From Paraburkholderia caledonica NBRC 102488 (GTDB lineage: Bacteria; Pseudomonadota; Gammaproteobacteria; Burkholderiales; Burkholderiaceae), in NCBI RefSeq assembly GCF_000685095.1, contig NZ_BAYE01000018.1, positions 1-64,000 on the forward strand: a stretch of DNA of 64,000 bases, written 5' to 3'. The notes below the pieces were generated by a model, which was given only the letters and a program-made list of their open reading frames with translations, ran no database searches and was not told where the DNA came from. The translations under genes and the position numbers were made by a program. Of this stretch, positions 26,109 to 35,044 are shown piece after piece (within the stretch, counting starts at the first letter, position 1; each line of letters begins with the position of its first letter).

Positions 26109-27641
26109 TTACTGGAACGCCACCTCTGCAAAGCTGCGCAGCTTGCGGCTATGCAAACGATGCAGCCCGTTCTCGCGCAAAAGCTCCATGGCTTTCACGC
26201 CGATTTGCAGATGCTGGTCGACCTGCGCGCGATAGAACTGATCGGCCATGCCGGGCAACTTCAGCTCGCCGTGCAGCGGCTTGTCGGACACACATAACAA
26301 GGTGCCGTAAGGCACGCGGAAGCGGAATCCGTTTGCCGCAATGGTCGCGCTTTCCATGTCGAGCGCGATCGCGCGGCTTTGCGACAGCCGCTGAACCGGC
26401 TCACGATGATCGCGCAACTCCCAGTTGCGGTTGTCCACACTCGCGACCGTGCCCGTGCGCATAACCCGTTTAAGTTCCACGCCGTCGAGCTGCGTGACTT
26501 GCGCGACGGCGCGCTCCAGCGCGACCTGCACTTCGGCGAGCGCCGGAATCGGCACCCACAGCGGCAGATCGGCGTCGAGTACGTGATCTTCGCGCACGTA
26601 GCCGTGCGCGAGCACATAGTCGCCGAGGCGCTGCGTGTTGCGCAGGCCCGCGCAGTGGCCCAGCATGATCCACGCATGCGGACGCAGCACGGCGATGTGA
26701 TCGGTAATGGTCTTCGCGTTCGACGGCCCGACGCCGATGTTGATCATGGTGATGCCGCTGCCATCGGCGCGCTTCAGGTGATACGCGGGCATTTGCGGTA
26801 GACGCGGCGGCGCCGTGCCTTCCTGCGCCTGCTCACCGAGATTCTCGTTGTACATGACCACATCGCCCGGTTCGACAAACGACGTGTATTCGCTGCGATA
26901 GGCGCGCAGTTCCTCGTCGTCTGTATGGGCCATCATGGTGCGGCCAAGTTTGACGAATTCGTCGATGTAAAACTGGTAGTTCGTGTACAGCACGTAGTTC
27001 TGGCAATGCGTGGGCGAAGTCGCCGTGTAATGCTTCAGCCGGTGCAGCGAGAAATCCACGCGCGCCGCCGTGAACAGCGCAAGCGGATGCGGCTCGCCCG
27101 CCAATGGCTCGTATGTGCCGTTGACGATACGGTCGTCGAGCAGCGCCAGGTCGGGCGTGTCGAACACGTCGCGCATCAGGAAGAGGCGCTCGCGATCCAG
27201 ATCGCCTTCGAGGTGAATGCCCTCGGCAAACGCAAAATGAATGGGGATCGGCTGATTCGACACGCCAACTTCGATCTTCACATGATGGTTTTTCGCGAGC
27301 AGACGCAACTGCTCACGATAGTAGTTGCCGAACAGATCGGGGCGCGTGACAGTTGTCTCGAACACGCCGGGGCCAGCGACAAAACCGTACGAGCGGCGCG
27401 AGTCGATATGCGTGTTGACTTCGGTGCAGACGCGCACGAACGGGTAGCACGCACGTACCCGGCGTTCGAACAGCTCGTTGCGGCGATAGCGCGCGAAGGC
27501 GTCGCGCAAGAAAGACGTGTTGGCTTCGTAAATGGCCGACAGGCGTGTAACGGCCTCGGCAGCGTCGTCGAAGGATTCGGTCGGGAAGCTGTTGGCGGGA
27601 GTTTGCACCGCGCGTTGATTGGTATCGTTGTTCATCTTCAT
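26109..27641 (-). CDS. amn: AMP nucleosidase
   Basis: 510-residue Amn-type protein, which hydrolyses AMP to adenine and ribose-5-phosphate. The N-terminal AMP-nucleosidase domain has FDTPDLALLDDRIVNGTYEP, and the C-terminal nucleoside phosphorylase-like domain has GITMINIGVGPSNAKTITDHIAVLRPHAWIMLGHCAGL (read as separate strands) and ALDMESATIAANGFRFRVPYGTLLCVSDKPLHGELKLP. The AGAGGC Shine-Dalgarno is close to the first ATG at 27641; the next ATG two codons later is also possible. It helps control AMP level and purine salvage. Confidence 0.95.
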   Translation of the reverse strand: MKMNNDTNQRAVQTPANSFPTESFDDAAEAVTRLSAIYEANTSFLRDAFARYRRNELFERRVRACYPFVRVCTEVNTHIDSRRSYGFVAGPGVFETTVTRPDLFGNYYREQLRLLAKNHHVKIEVGVSNQPIPIHFAFAEGIHLEGDLDRERLFLMRDVFDTPDLALLDDRIVNGTYEPLAGEPHPLALFTAARVDFSLHRLKHYTATSPTHCQNYVLYTNYQFYIDEFVKLGRTMMAHTDDEELRAYRSEYTSFVEPGDVVMYNENLGEQAQEGTAPPRLPQMPAYHLKRADGSGITMINIGVGPSNAKTITDHIAVLRPHAWIMLGHCAGLRNTQRLGDYVLAHGYVREDHVLDADLPLWVPIPALAEVQVALERAVAQVTQLDGVELKRVMRTGTVASVDNRNWELRDHREPVQRLSQSRAIALDMESATIAANGFRFRVPYGTLLCVSDKPLHGELKLPGMADQFYRAQVDQHLQIGVKAMELLRENGLHRLHSRKLRSFAEVAFQ

Positions 27642-27804
27642 TCGCCTCTATTGATGAGACGACATTACCACGGAACCCATGATCGCCAAATGACGTCGAG
27701 GCGCGCGCAGCACGCGCCGCCGGGGGGCGAGCGAGATTGTGGGCGCGCTGCGGGAAAGCGGCGCAAAATAAGGCGATTGCGCCCGTGGCAGAAGCTGGAT
27801 TTGC

Positions 27805-27810
27805 TAGAAT
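27805..27810 (+). promoter_or_regulatory. Extended -10 element upstream of the DUF2782 gene
   Basis: TGCTAGAAT, with TAGAAT at 27805-27810, ends 25 nt before the ATG at 27836. No consensus -35 is visible. Confidence 0.4.
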
Positions 27811-27835
27811 CGGGGCACCATTCCGGAGAATCACC

Positions 27836-28231
27836 ATGAAGCCGCTCCTTCCCGTCGCCGTTGCACTGGCCCTTGCCTTTGGCAACGCCGCGATGGCTGC
27901 CCAGCCTGTCGACGACACTCCGCCCCCGGGCGCGCCGCAGTCCGCCAACGAACGAGCCGGCCTGCCCGACCTGGAGAAGATCAACCGGCCGGCAGCCGAG
28001 GTCAGCTCGAAGGTGGAAATCAACGTCCCGCGCACGCCGAGCTTCCACGAGCGCAGCGGGAACGGCACAGAAATTACTGAATACCGCGACAAAGGCAAGC
28101 CCGTCGAAATCAACGTCCGCTCGAACCTTGGCACGCGCTACCAGATGAGCGCGCCACTCGATACGTCGCCCACCGTGCGCGACAACGGACGCGCGAGCAC
28201 GCGTCTGCCCTCGGTGAACCTGAGGTACTGA
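27836..28231 (+). CDS. DUF2782 domain-containing exported protein
   Basis: 131-residue protein with a cleavable signal peptide: MKPLLPVAVALALAFGNAAMA, with cleavage likely after AMA. The rest is Pro-rich, ending with a DUF2782-like segment (TEITEYRDKGKPVEINV, then LGTRYQM). Its position just upstream of thrB, in a region that also contains polA, matches where DUF2782 genes are found in other proteobacteria. The start is supported by CCGGAGAA upstream. The function is unknown. Confidence 0.75.
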   Translation: MKPLLPVAVALALAFGNAAMAAQPVDDTPPPGAPQSANERAGLPDLEKINRPAAEVSSKVEINVPRTPSFHERSGNGTEITEYRDKGKPVEINVRSNLGTRYQMSAPLDTSPTVRDNGRASTRLPSVNLRY

Positions 28232-28449
28232 CGCCTGGCGGGGCGCCGGCGCCGCTCCTGATCAATGCCCTGCGCCGGCGCACGTCGCCGGTGCTGTGAG
28301 TTTGAATTCCGCATCGCGCGGCGGTGCGCCGAGCCTCGCAACTGTTCCGCCGACCTGCCTGAACGCACGCTCCGCACTGCTTTCACCACCGCACGTAGCC
28401 CGCTGGCCGCATCGCGCCAGCCCGACCAACCTGACCTGACGTTTCCCGC

Positions 28450-29445
28450 ATGGCTGTCTTCACCGCTGTCACCGAATCCCAACTAGCAGGCTGGATGCGC
28501 CATTACGATCTCGGCGAAGTCGTCGAATTTCGCGGCATTACGTCCGGCATCGAAAACAGCAACTTCTTTCTCACGACCACGCGCGGCGAATACGTCCTTA
28601 CCATTTTTGAAAAGCTCACGGCCGGGCAGTTGCCGTTCTATCTGAACCTGATGCGCCATCTTGCGGAGCACCGCGTGCCTGTGCCGGACCCCATGCCGCG
28701 CGAGGACGGGTCGCTGTTCGGCATCCTGCACGGCAAGCCGGCCGCTATCGTGACGAAACTCGAAGGCGCGCCGGAACTGGCGCCGGGCGTCGAACATTGC
28801 ATCGAAGTCGGACAGATGCTTGCGCGCATGCATCTCGCCGGGCGCGATTACACCGGCTATCAGCCGAACTTGCGTAGTCTGCCGTGGTGGAAGGAAACAG
28901 TGCCGACCATCCTGCCGTTTCTCGAAGGCGAACAGCGTGACTTGCTGTCGTCCGAGCTCGCGTATCAGGAGGCATTCTTCGCGTCGGCGGATTACGCCGC
29001 GCTGCCTGAGGGGCCCTGTCACGCCGACCTGTTCCGCGACAATGCCATGTTTGCGCATGCCGCGCCGGAGACCGGTCACGAAGTACGTCTCGGCGGTTTC
29101 TTCGATTTTTACTTCGCCGGCTGCGACAAGTGGCTGTTCGACGTCGCCGTCACAGTCAACGACTGGTGCGTCGACCTCGCCACGGGCAGGCTCGACGAGG
29201 CTCGCACCGAAGCCATGCTGCGCGCGTATCAGACGGTGCGTCCTTTTACCGTCGAAGAAAACCGTCATTGGGGCGACATGCTGCGGGCGGGCGCGTACCG
29301 TTTCTGGGTCTCGCGCCTGTATGATTTTCATTTGCCGCGCGCGGCCGAACTGCTTAAACCGCACGATCCCGGCCATTTCGAACGCATTCTGCGCGAGCGC
29401 CTGTCCGGCGTCGCACTTCCAGGCATTCACACCTCATGCAACTGA
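28450..29445 (+). CDS. thrB: Homoserine kinase (type II, APH fold)
   Basis: 331-residue ThrB of the aminoglycoside-phosphotransferase fold, distinct from the GHMP type. It opens MAVFTAVTESQLAGWMRHYD and has the nucleotide site region ITSGIENSNFFL, the catalytic loop GPCHADLFRDNAMF (about residue 190) and the metal site GGFFDFYFAGCDKWLFDVA. It phosphorylates homoserine on the way to threonine. It follows the DUF2782 gene, and its 3' end overlaps the next gene by 10 nt. Confidence 0.96.
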   Translation: MAVFTAVTESQLAGWMRHYDLGEVVEFRGITSGIENSNFFLTTTRGEYVLTIFEKLTAGQLPFYLNLMRHLAEHRVPVPDPMPREDGSLFGILHGKPAAIVTKLEGAPELAPGVEHCIEVGQMLARMHLAGRDYTGYQPNLRSLPWWKETVPTILPFLEGEQRDLLSSELAYQEAFFASADYAALPEGPCHADLFRDNAMFAHAAPETGHEVRLGGFFDFYFAGCDKWLFDVAVTVNDWCVDLATGRLDEARTEAMLRAYQTVRPFTVEENRHWGDMLRAGAYRFWVSRLYDFHLPRAAELLKPHDPGHFERILRERLSGVALPGIHTSCN

Positions 29446-30245
29446 TCGAAGTCCCCGCGAAAACTGGCTATGTATGGTTCCGGCAAGGTATCTGGCTGTT
29501 CCGCAAGAATCCGCTCGCGTTTCTCACACTCTTCTTCACCTATCTGCTAGTGATGACGCTGGTTGCGCAAATCCCGCTGATCGGCAGCGTGTTGCCGCTC
29601 GCGTTTATCCCAGGCGTCGCCGTCGGCTTCATGGCCGCATGCCGCAATACGATCGCGGGCAAGCCCGTCTTTCCAACAATCCTCGTGGATGGCTTCCGTT
29701 CGTACGGACCAGTGGTCGCCCGTCGGCTGATCGTGCTCGGCGTGTTCTACGTAATCGCGATGGCGGTGGTGCTCGCGGGTTCGGCACTCGCCGACGGCGG
29801 CATGTTGCTGAAGGTGATGCTTGGCGCGGGCGCCGCAATGGACCCTCAGGCAGTCGCCAACAGCAATATGCCGCTGGCCGTGGTTACGGCCTTTGCGTTC
29901 TACATTCCAGTGGCCATGCTGTTCTGGTTCTCGCCCATTCTCGCGGCGTGGCACGATGTACCGCCCGTCAAGGCGATGTTCTTCAGCCTTGTCAGTTGTT
30001 GGCGCAACCGCGGCGCATTCATCGTGTTTGGCGCGCTGTGGTTTGCCGTGGCCATGACGGTGTCGCTCGGCTTGTCGGCCTTGATGCAGGCGCTCGGCGC
30101 GGGCGACTTCGCGTTCGCCGTGCTGATGCCCGCGACGATGATCGTCACGACCATGCTGTATTGCTCGTTCTACGCGACATATCGCGGCTGCTACGGCGTG
30201 CAGACACCGCAAACGCCTGATCTGCCGACTACACCGGCAGCCTGA
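29436..30245 (+). CDS. BPSS1780 family membrane protein
   Basis: 269-residue inner-membrane protein of a family named after a B. pseudomallei locus. It begins with VPAKTGYVWFRQGIWLFRKNP, a conserved amphipathic opening, and then shows about six hydrophobic segments, for example FLTLFFTYLLVMTLVAQ and RLIVLGVFYVIAMAVVL. It starts 10 nt inside the 3' end of thrB, so it is likely translationally coupled. I know of no assigned function. Confidence 0.8.
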   Translation: MQLIEVPAKTGYVWFRQGIWLFRKNPLAFLTLFFTYLLVMTLVAQIPLIGSVLPLAFIPGVAVGFMAACRNTIAGKPVFPTILVDGFRSYGPVVARRLIVLGVFYVIAMAVVLAGSALADGGMLLKVMLGAGAAMDPQAVANSNMPLAVVTAFAFYIPVAMLFWFSPILAAWHDVPPVKAMFFSLVSCWRNRGAFIVFGALWFAVAMTVSLGLSALMQALGAGDFAFAVLMPATMIVTTMLYCSFYATYRGCYGVQTPQTPDLPTTPAA

Positions 30246-30432
30246 CGCCTGGCGCCAACTGCCGCTCGCGGCACGGGCGCTCTGTTGCCTGTTTGGCGGG
30301 GCTGCCATCCACCGCGGCGCCCGTTTCTCGTAGTCCGCCTTTGCATCTCATAGTCGTCAATGTGCGCCGATTTGCGGCACAATGGTTTGCACTCAATCTA
30401 TTTGCGTGCACTCCTTTGACACGAGATGCATC

Positions 30433-30885
30433 ATGACCCAGCGCCCCGCTTTGCCCTTCACGCTCGACGAGCAACTGTGCTTCGCCCTCTACTCCACGTC
30501 GCTGGCGATGACCAAGGCCTACAAGCCGCTTCTCGACAAGCTCGGTCTTACGTATCCGCAATATCTGGCGATGCTGGTGCTATGGGAAAGCGACGACGTC
30601 ACGGTCAAGGGTATGGCCGCGCGCCTGAACCTCGATTCGGCGACTGTCACGCCCCTGCTCAAGCGCCTCGAGACGCAAGGTCTAGTAGAACGGGTGCGGG
30701 GAGTAGAAGACGAACGTCTCGTCTACGTTCGGCTCACCAAGGCTGGCGCAGCGCTCAAGCGTCAGGCCCGCGAGGTGCCCGCCGAAATCTTCTGCGCCAC
30801 CCAACAGACGCCCGAATTCCTGCTGCGATTGCGCGACGATCTGACTCGCCTGCGCACCACGCTTAACGACTACATGGATAACTAG
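30433..30885 (+). CDS. ohrR: MarR-family organic hydroperoxide regulator OhrR
   Basis: 150-residue MarR regulator. The sensing cysteine is in LDEQLCFALYSTSLAMTKAY (Cys at about residue 16), and the winged helix has VKGMAARLNLDSATVTPLLKRLE. OhrR represses ohr until the N-terminal cysteine is oxidised by organic peroxide. It lies 172 nt upstream of ohr on the same strand, with a perfect dyad in the gap. ATG 30433 keeps the N terminus compact; a longer frame upstream lacks family similarity. Confidence 0.93.
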   Translation: MTQRPALPFTLDEQLCFALYSTSLAMTKAYKPLLDKLGLTYPQYLAMLVLWESDDVTVKGMAARLNLDSATVTPLLKRLETQGLVERVRGVEDERLVYVRLTKAGAALKRQAREVPAEIFCATQQTPEFLLRLRDDLTRLRTTLNDYMDN

Positions 30886-30933
30886 ACGCGCCGATGCAAA
30901 ACGCTGACCTATCGACGCTATGCAAAATTTCAT

Positions 30934-30962
30934 TTGTACACAAATGATTTGTGTACTATATT
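30934..30962 (+). promoter_or_regulatory. ohr promoter with OhrR operator in the spacer
   Basis: TTGTAC (30934-30939), 17-nt spacer and TATATT (30957-30962). The spacer is covered by a perfect 9-bp dyad with a 3-nt centre: GTACACAAA (30936-30944) and TTTGTGTAC (30948-30956). Its position is right for repression by blocking RNA polymerase. The ohr start is 95 nt further on. Confidence 0.8.
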
Positions 30963-31057
30963 TATCACACGCCGCTTCACTGGCACCGCGCCACAACGGC
31001 AGGTAGCGCGAAGCGGCAACATGCAGACCCTTACAACCCAGATCAAGGAGCAGCGCG

Positions 31058-31477
31058 ATGAACATCCTCTACAAAGCAAGTGCAACGAGCACCGGTGGCC
31101 GCGACGGCCGTGCAGTATCGTCGGACAATGCGTTGGACGTTAAGCTCGCTGCCCCGCGCGAATTGGGAGGCAACGGCGCAGCCGGCACGAACCCCGAGCA
31201 GTTGTTCGCGGCTGGCTATTCGGCATGTTTTCTCAGCGCAATGAAGTTTGTCGCGGGTCAGCACAAGCAGACGTTGCCTGCCGATACTCAGGTCACTGCA
31301 GAAGTCGGTATCGGTCCGAACGACAAGGGCGGCTTCGCACTGGACATCGATCTTCGTATCTCGCTGCCGGGTCTGGATGCAGATGCAGCCAGAGAACTGG
31401 TCGACGCCGCTCACCAGGTTTGTCCGTACTCGAACGCTACGCGCAACAACGTCGCAGTTCGTCTGCAAGTCGCGTAA
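31058..31477 (+). CDS. ohr: Organic hydroperoxide resistance protein Ohr
   Basis: 139-residue OsmC/Ohr-fold peroxidase. The peroxidatic cysteine is Cys57 in AAGYSACFLSAMKF and the resolving cysteine is Cys122 in HQVCPYSNATRNN. Ohr reduces organic hydroperoxides through lipoylated proteins. The N terminus MNILYKASATSTGGRDG is typical of the family. It is downstream of ohrR with the operator-promoter between them. Confidence 0.96.
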   Translation: MNILYKASATSTGGRDGRAVSSDNALDVKLAAPRELGGNGAAGTNPEQLFAAGYSACFLSAMKFVAGQHKQTLPADTQVTAEVGIGPNDKGGFALDIDLRISLPGLDADAARELVDAAHQVCPYSNATRNNVAVRLQVA

Positions 31478-31602
31478 GCTGCCACGTCGGCGGGTCGCTC
31501 ACGGCTCGCCGGAAGGGCGCGGCACTTCAAGTGCCGACTTCATCCGCGCCCGCCCCTCGACGCCGAGGGCGGGCGCGCAGCCATTTACATCTCAACTTGC
31601 CG

Positions 31603-33102
31603 ATGACACGCGTCCGACGACTGAACGACACCTTCGACACCGGCTTGGTCTGGTTTCGCCGCGACCTGCGCAGCACCGATAACGCCGCGCTGTACTATGC
31701 GCTCAAGCATTGCGAGCGCGTGTGGTGCGTGTTCGTGTTCGATACGACGATCCTGCAACCGCTCGTTGATAAGTGGCTGACGCTTCATCCGGGCACGCAG
31801 GCGCAAGATCGCCGTGTCGAGTTCATTCTTGCGTCGCTGGGCGAACTTGACGAAGCGCTGCGCGCTCAGGGTGGCGGGCTCGTCGTGCTGAGCGGTGATC
31901 CGGCCGATCTCGTTCCGAAGCTCGCCAACGAGTTGCAGGTCGATGCGGTATTTGCGAACCACGACTACGAACCCGCCGCGATCGAGCGGGACGAGAAGGT
32001 GCGCGAGCGTCTCGCCGAGGCAGGACGCCAATGGCTGACTTTCAAGGATCAGGTGATTTTCGAGCGCGCGGAACTGTTGACTGGCCAGAACAAGCCATTC
32101 ACGGTTTTCACGCCGTACAAGAACGCGTGGCTCAAGCAACTGACGAGCTTCGATCTGAAGCCTTATCCGGTCGAAACCTACGCAAACCACCTGGCCAAGC
32201 TGCCGGCAAAACTAGACCGGCATCTACCGACGCTCGATCAACTGGGCTTCGCGCCCAGCAATCTCGGAGAGCTCGAGTTGCCCACCGGCATGAGCGGCGC
32301 GCGGCTGCTGCTCGACGACTTTCTCACGCGTATCGACAGCTACGCTGAACGGCGGGATTTTCCGGCGGCCAAGGGGCCTAGCTATCTGTCGGTGCACTTG
32401 CGCTTTGGCACCGTGTCGATTCGCACGCTCGCGCGGCTCGCTCATGAGATGTCTCTGCAACCGGACGGCCTGGGCTCAGCGACGTGGCTCTCGGAACTGA
32501 TTTGGCGGGATTTTTACTTCATGATCCTGTCGCATCACCCCAGGCTCGCGGGCGGCGCCTCGTTCAAGGAAGAGTACGACCGTCTGCGTTGGGAGCGGGG
32601 CCCGGAAGCGGATGAAGCGTTCGCCGCATGGTGCGAAGGCCGCACCGGCTATCCGCTTATCGACGCGGCCATGTTGCAGCTCAACAGCACGGGCTACATG
32701 CATAACCGTCTGCGCATGGTGACCGCTAGTTTTCTGGTGAAGGACTTGGGCGTGGACTGGCGGCTCGGCGAGCGCTATTTCGCCGACCAACTGAACGATT
32801 TCGACTTCGCGGCAAATAATGGCGGCTGGCAATGGGCGGCTTCGACAGGATGCGATGCCCAGCCCTATTTCCGGATCTTCAACCCAGTCACGCAATCGGA
32901 AAAATTCGATGCCGACGGCCGGTTCATCAAACGCTATTTGCCGCAGTTGGGGAAACTGCCGGCTAAATGGCTCCACGCGCCGTGGCTGGCGGGCGCGGAA
33001 CGGCTCGCACAACACGACGTTGTGTTAGGCAAGGATTACCCGGCGCCGATCGTCGACCACGCGCAGGCGAGAGCCCGGACGCTGGCTCGTTTCGGAAAGT
33101 GA
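31603..33102 (+). CDS. phr: Class I CPD photolyase
   Basis: 499-residue photolyase/cryptochrome-family protein. The antenna domain opens with GLVWFRRDLRSTDNAALYYAL, and the FAD domain has TYPL-like RTGYPLIDAAMLQLNSTGYMHNR, FAANNGGWQWAASTGCD and YFRIFNPVTQSEKFDADG. These motifs fit a class I cyclobutane-pyrimidine-dimer repair enzyme. The start at ATG 31603 gives the normal family length; it lacks a strong Shine-Dalgarno. The preceding frame runs upstream but is not related. Confidence 0.92.
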   Translation: MTRVRRLNDTFDTGLVWFRRDLRSTDNAALYYALKHCERVWCVFVFDTTILQPLVDKWLTLHPGTQAQDRRVEFILASLGELDEALRAQGGGLVVLSGDPADLVPKLANELQVDAVFANHDYEPAAIERDEKVRERLAEAGRQWLTFKDQVIFERAELLTGQNKPFTVFTPYKNAWLKQLTSFDLKPYPVETYANHLAKLPAKLDRHLPTLDQLGFAPSNLGELELPTGMSGARLLLDDFLTRIDSYAERRDFPAAKGPSYLSVHLRFGTVSIRTLARLAHEMSLQPDGLGSATWLSELIWRDFYFMILSHHPRLAGGASFKEEYDRLRWERGPEADEAFAAWCEGRTGYPLIDAAMLQLNSTGYMHNRLRMVTASFLVKDLGVDWRLGERYFADQLNDFDFAANNGGWQWAASTGCDAQPYFRIFNPVTQSEKFDADGRFIKRYLPQLGKLPAKWLHAPWLAGAERLAQHDVVLGKDYPAPIVDHAQARARTLARFGK

Positions 33103-33238
33103 GCACGCGCTCACGGTGTTTTTGTAACGCAGCCGGAAACCGGCCTTTGTAGCAGCACTACTAGCTGGGGAGCCGAAACTCAGCCCGTCGCCAGCACCGG
33201 CGTCGTTTGCTACCACCGATGCTTCAATCAGAGTCAGC

Positions 33239-33415
33239 TTAGTGCTGGCTCATCCACGACGGCTGACGAAAGTTCGCGTCGCGATCCAGCTTGTGCATGC
33301 GGAACTCGAGGTCATACAGGTCGGTGGCTTCGGCCAGGAACGCATCAGCGCGTTCTTTTGCGAGTTGTTCGGGCGACTTGGTCAAAAACAGGAACAGGCG
33401 GGTAAGCAGGTACAT
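33239..33415 (-). CDS. DUF3563 family small protein
   Basis: 58-residue protein starting MYLLTRLFLFLTKSPEQLA, with an amphipathic helix followed by DAFLAEATDLYDLEFRMHKLD and ending RQPSWMSQH. This layout is the DUF3563 family seen in Burkholderiales. The start ATG 33415 is chosen because a GAGG motif precedes it and the protein then begins at the conserved MYLL; a longer frame would enter the promoter region. It has its own promoter, listed separately. Function unknown. Confidence 0.8.
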   Translation of the reverse strand: MYLLTRLFLFLTKSPEQLAKERADAFLAEATDLYDLEFRMHKLDRDANFRQPSWMSQH

Positions 33416-33443
33416 GATGAGAACCTCGGTAATGAGTGCAGGC

Positions 33444-33496
33444 ATTACGCCTAGGGGATAACCCGTATTATAGGGAAAACCCTAGGATTACGCCAA
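33444..33496 (-). promoter_or_regulatory. DUF3563 promoter with repeats
   Basis: On the minus strand TTGGCG (33496-33491), an 18-nt spacer and TATAAT (33472-33467). The core is framed by two direct copies of ATTACGCC on the plus strand (33444-33451 and 33487-33494, 43 bp apart), with CCTAGGGG next to the first and CCCTAGG next to the second. Confidence 0.65.
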
Positions 33497-33523
33497 CAAT
33501 CATTTTCGGTTGTTGCTCAAAAG

Positions 33524-34714
33524 TCACCGTGCGTACGCAGAGGCGTCGGCCGAAGTGCTCTCGGCGACGCCCGCGCCCACGCGCCGCTGGTGCTTGAAGA
33601 ACTCCCACACCATGGTGCTGGCGTCCGGGCCCTTCGCGGAATGAAACGGCACAGAGTCGTCCCCGCCGCTCCAGGCATGCGCCACGCCTTGCACGTGACA
33701 CACGCGCACGACGCGCCGGCCGCTACGGAAATAGTCGCGTAGCGTCATGCCGCCCTTGCGCTCTTCGCGCATTTCGCCGGATTTGCGCGCGCCTTTGGGA
33801 TCGATCATCCGATTCAGACGCAGAAATTGCGTCGCAAGCTGGTCGGCGTTGACCGGCGCAACCACATGATCGGCGTCGCCGTGGATGATGAGCGCCGGCA
33901 TGCCCGGGTAGTGCGCGACGTCCGCGACCTCGTCTACGAGTTCAGCAGGATCGCGCCGCGCGCCGCGCCGCATCACGTCCATCGCCGTAATGCCGGAGCG
34001 GGCTTCGCCAAAAGCCGGTCCAGAGTGCAGCGCGACCGCCGCAAAGCGGTCCGGAAAACGCAGCGCCAGCAGCGCCGCGAGCCCCGCTCCCGCAGAAATT
34101 CCAGCGACATACACGCGCTCGCTGTCAAAACCATGCTGGGCGACCAGCGCATCGACCAGCGACACCACCGCCCGCGCCTCGGCACCACCCGCGCTTTCGC
34201 CCGAGTCGTACCAATGCCAGCAGCGGTGCGAATGCGCGTGCTTCGACTGTTCCGGATAGACGACAGCAAAACCGTAGCGGTCCGCCAGCACGTTCATCCG
34301 TGTACCTTGCGCAAATTCGTCTATGGATTGCGTGCAGCCGTGCAACATTACAAGCAGCGGCATGGTTTCGAGAGCGTGGCCCGACGGAACGTAGAGGCCG
34401 TATTGAAGATGATTGACCAGCCGGCCGGGCGCAGCAGGCGCCGAATGGAACGAACGTGTCCACGATCCGCTCGCCCACGCTGCCGCCCGTGGCCGCACCC
34501 GCGATTCGCGTGCGGCCGCGTGCGGCGCTTCGCGTTTGACGGGCGAACGCAGTGCGGCAGACTTCAGCGGGCGGACCTTCGTCGACGGCTTGCTGGATGC
34601 CGCGCGGGTCGGGCGCTTAGTTGCGCGCTTGGCGGTCGTGTGGGCGTGCTCGGTCTGAATAGCGAGCAGGCGCTTGAGGCCGCGGAGCCAGATTTTCGAT
34701 AGACTTTTTGCCAT
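33524..34714 (-). CDS. PHB/PHA depolymerase family esterase
   Basis: 396-residue esterase of the short-chain-length polyhydroxyalkanoate depolymerase type (catalytic domain type 1). After a basic N-terminal region of about 90 residues comes LQYGLYVPSGHA and LLVMLHGCTQSIDEFAQGTRMN, with the oxyanion HGC, then the nucleophile in YVAGISAGAGLAALLALRFP (GISAG, Ser about residue 210). Also seen: MPALIIHGDADHVVAPVNADQL and VAHAWSGGDDSVPF, which hold the likely Asp and His. It lacks a clear signal peptide, and the basic head (MAKSLSKIWLRGLKRLL) fits intracellular use. ATG 34714 was chosen over an upstream start. Confidence 0.85.
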   Translation of the reverse strand: MAKSLSKIWLRGLKRLLAIQTEHAHTTAKRATKRPTRAASSKPSTKVRPLKSAALRSPVKREAPHAAARESRVRPRAAAWASGSWTRSFHSAPAAPGRLVNHLQYGLYVPSGHALETMPLLVMLHGCTQSIDEFAQGTRMNVLADRYGFAVVYPEQSKHAHSHRCWHWYDSGESAGGAEARAVVSLVDALVAQHGFDSERVYVAGISAGAGLAALLALRFPDRFAAVALHSGPAFGEARSGITAMDVMRRGARRDPAELVDEVADVAHYPGMPALIIHGDADHVVAPVNADQLATQFLRLNRMIDPKGARKSGEMREERKGGMTLRDYFRSGRRVVRVCHVQGVAHAWSGGDDSVPFHSAKGPDASTMVWEFFKHQRRVGAGVAESTSADASAYAR

Positions 34715-35044
34715 CGGCGCTAAACCTCGCAAAAAGGGCAGGATTGACGAACGCACATGCGTTTCTTGTGCAATGCACAATAACATCAATCCTCAGGCGA
34801 TGCAGAAGCCGCCTGGCGACCGCCGGTACCGCTTGCCGCACTAAACCTTGTCCCCGACCGCCATTAAAGGCTGCTGGCGCCTGTTAGCCGCCTAACATCC
34901 CCAAGCAAAAAGCTTGTCTACGCGGCGAGAGCCGTCAGCAGGCGCCGTCTATACTAGGCGCTTACCGAACGCGTCGGCGCTTTGCCTTGCTCGCGCGCTA
35001 GTGAGATATCAATGATTCTATGCGGCTCTGACCGCCTTTTCGCG
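34715..35044. other. Divergent gap between the PHA depolymerase and PAP2 genes
   Basis: 330 nt with no gene I can support. It contains a perfect 15-nt palindrome at 34766-34780, listed separately, and otherwise GC-rich sequence with TATACT at 34951-34956, which could be a -10 for the PAP2 gene. Confidence 0.4.
34766..34780. promoter_or_regulatory. Palindrome upstream of the PHA depolymerase gene
   Basis: TTGTGCA-A-TGCACAA, a perfect 7-bp dyad with a 1-nt centre, 52 nt upstream of the start codon. The TGC-rich dyad resembles what is described for the PHA regulator PhaR, but that is an inference. Confidence 0.5.

Noticed and set aside
31225..31602. Longer start for the photolyase frame
   Set aside because: It would overlap ohr in another frame, and the encoded residues are unlike any photolyase; ATG 31603 gives the normal family length.
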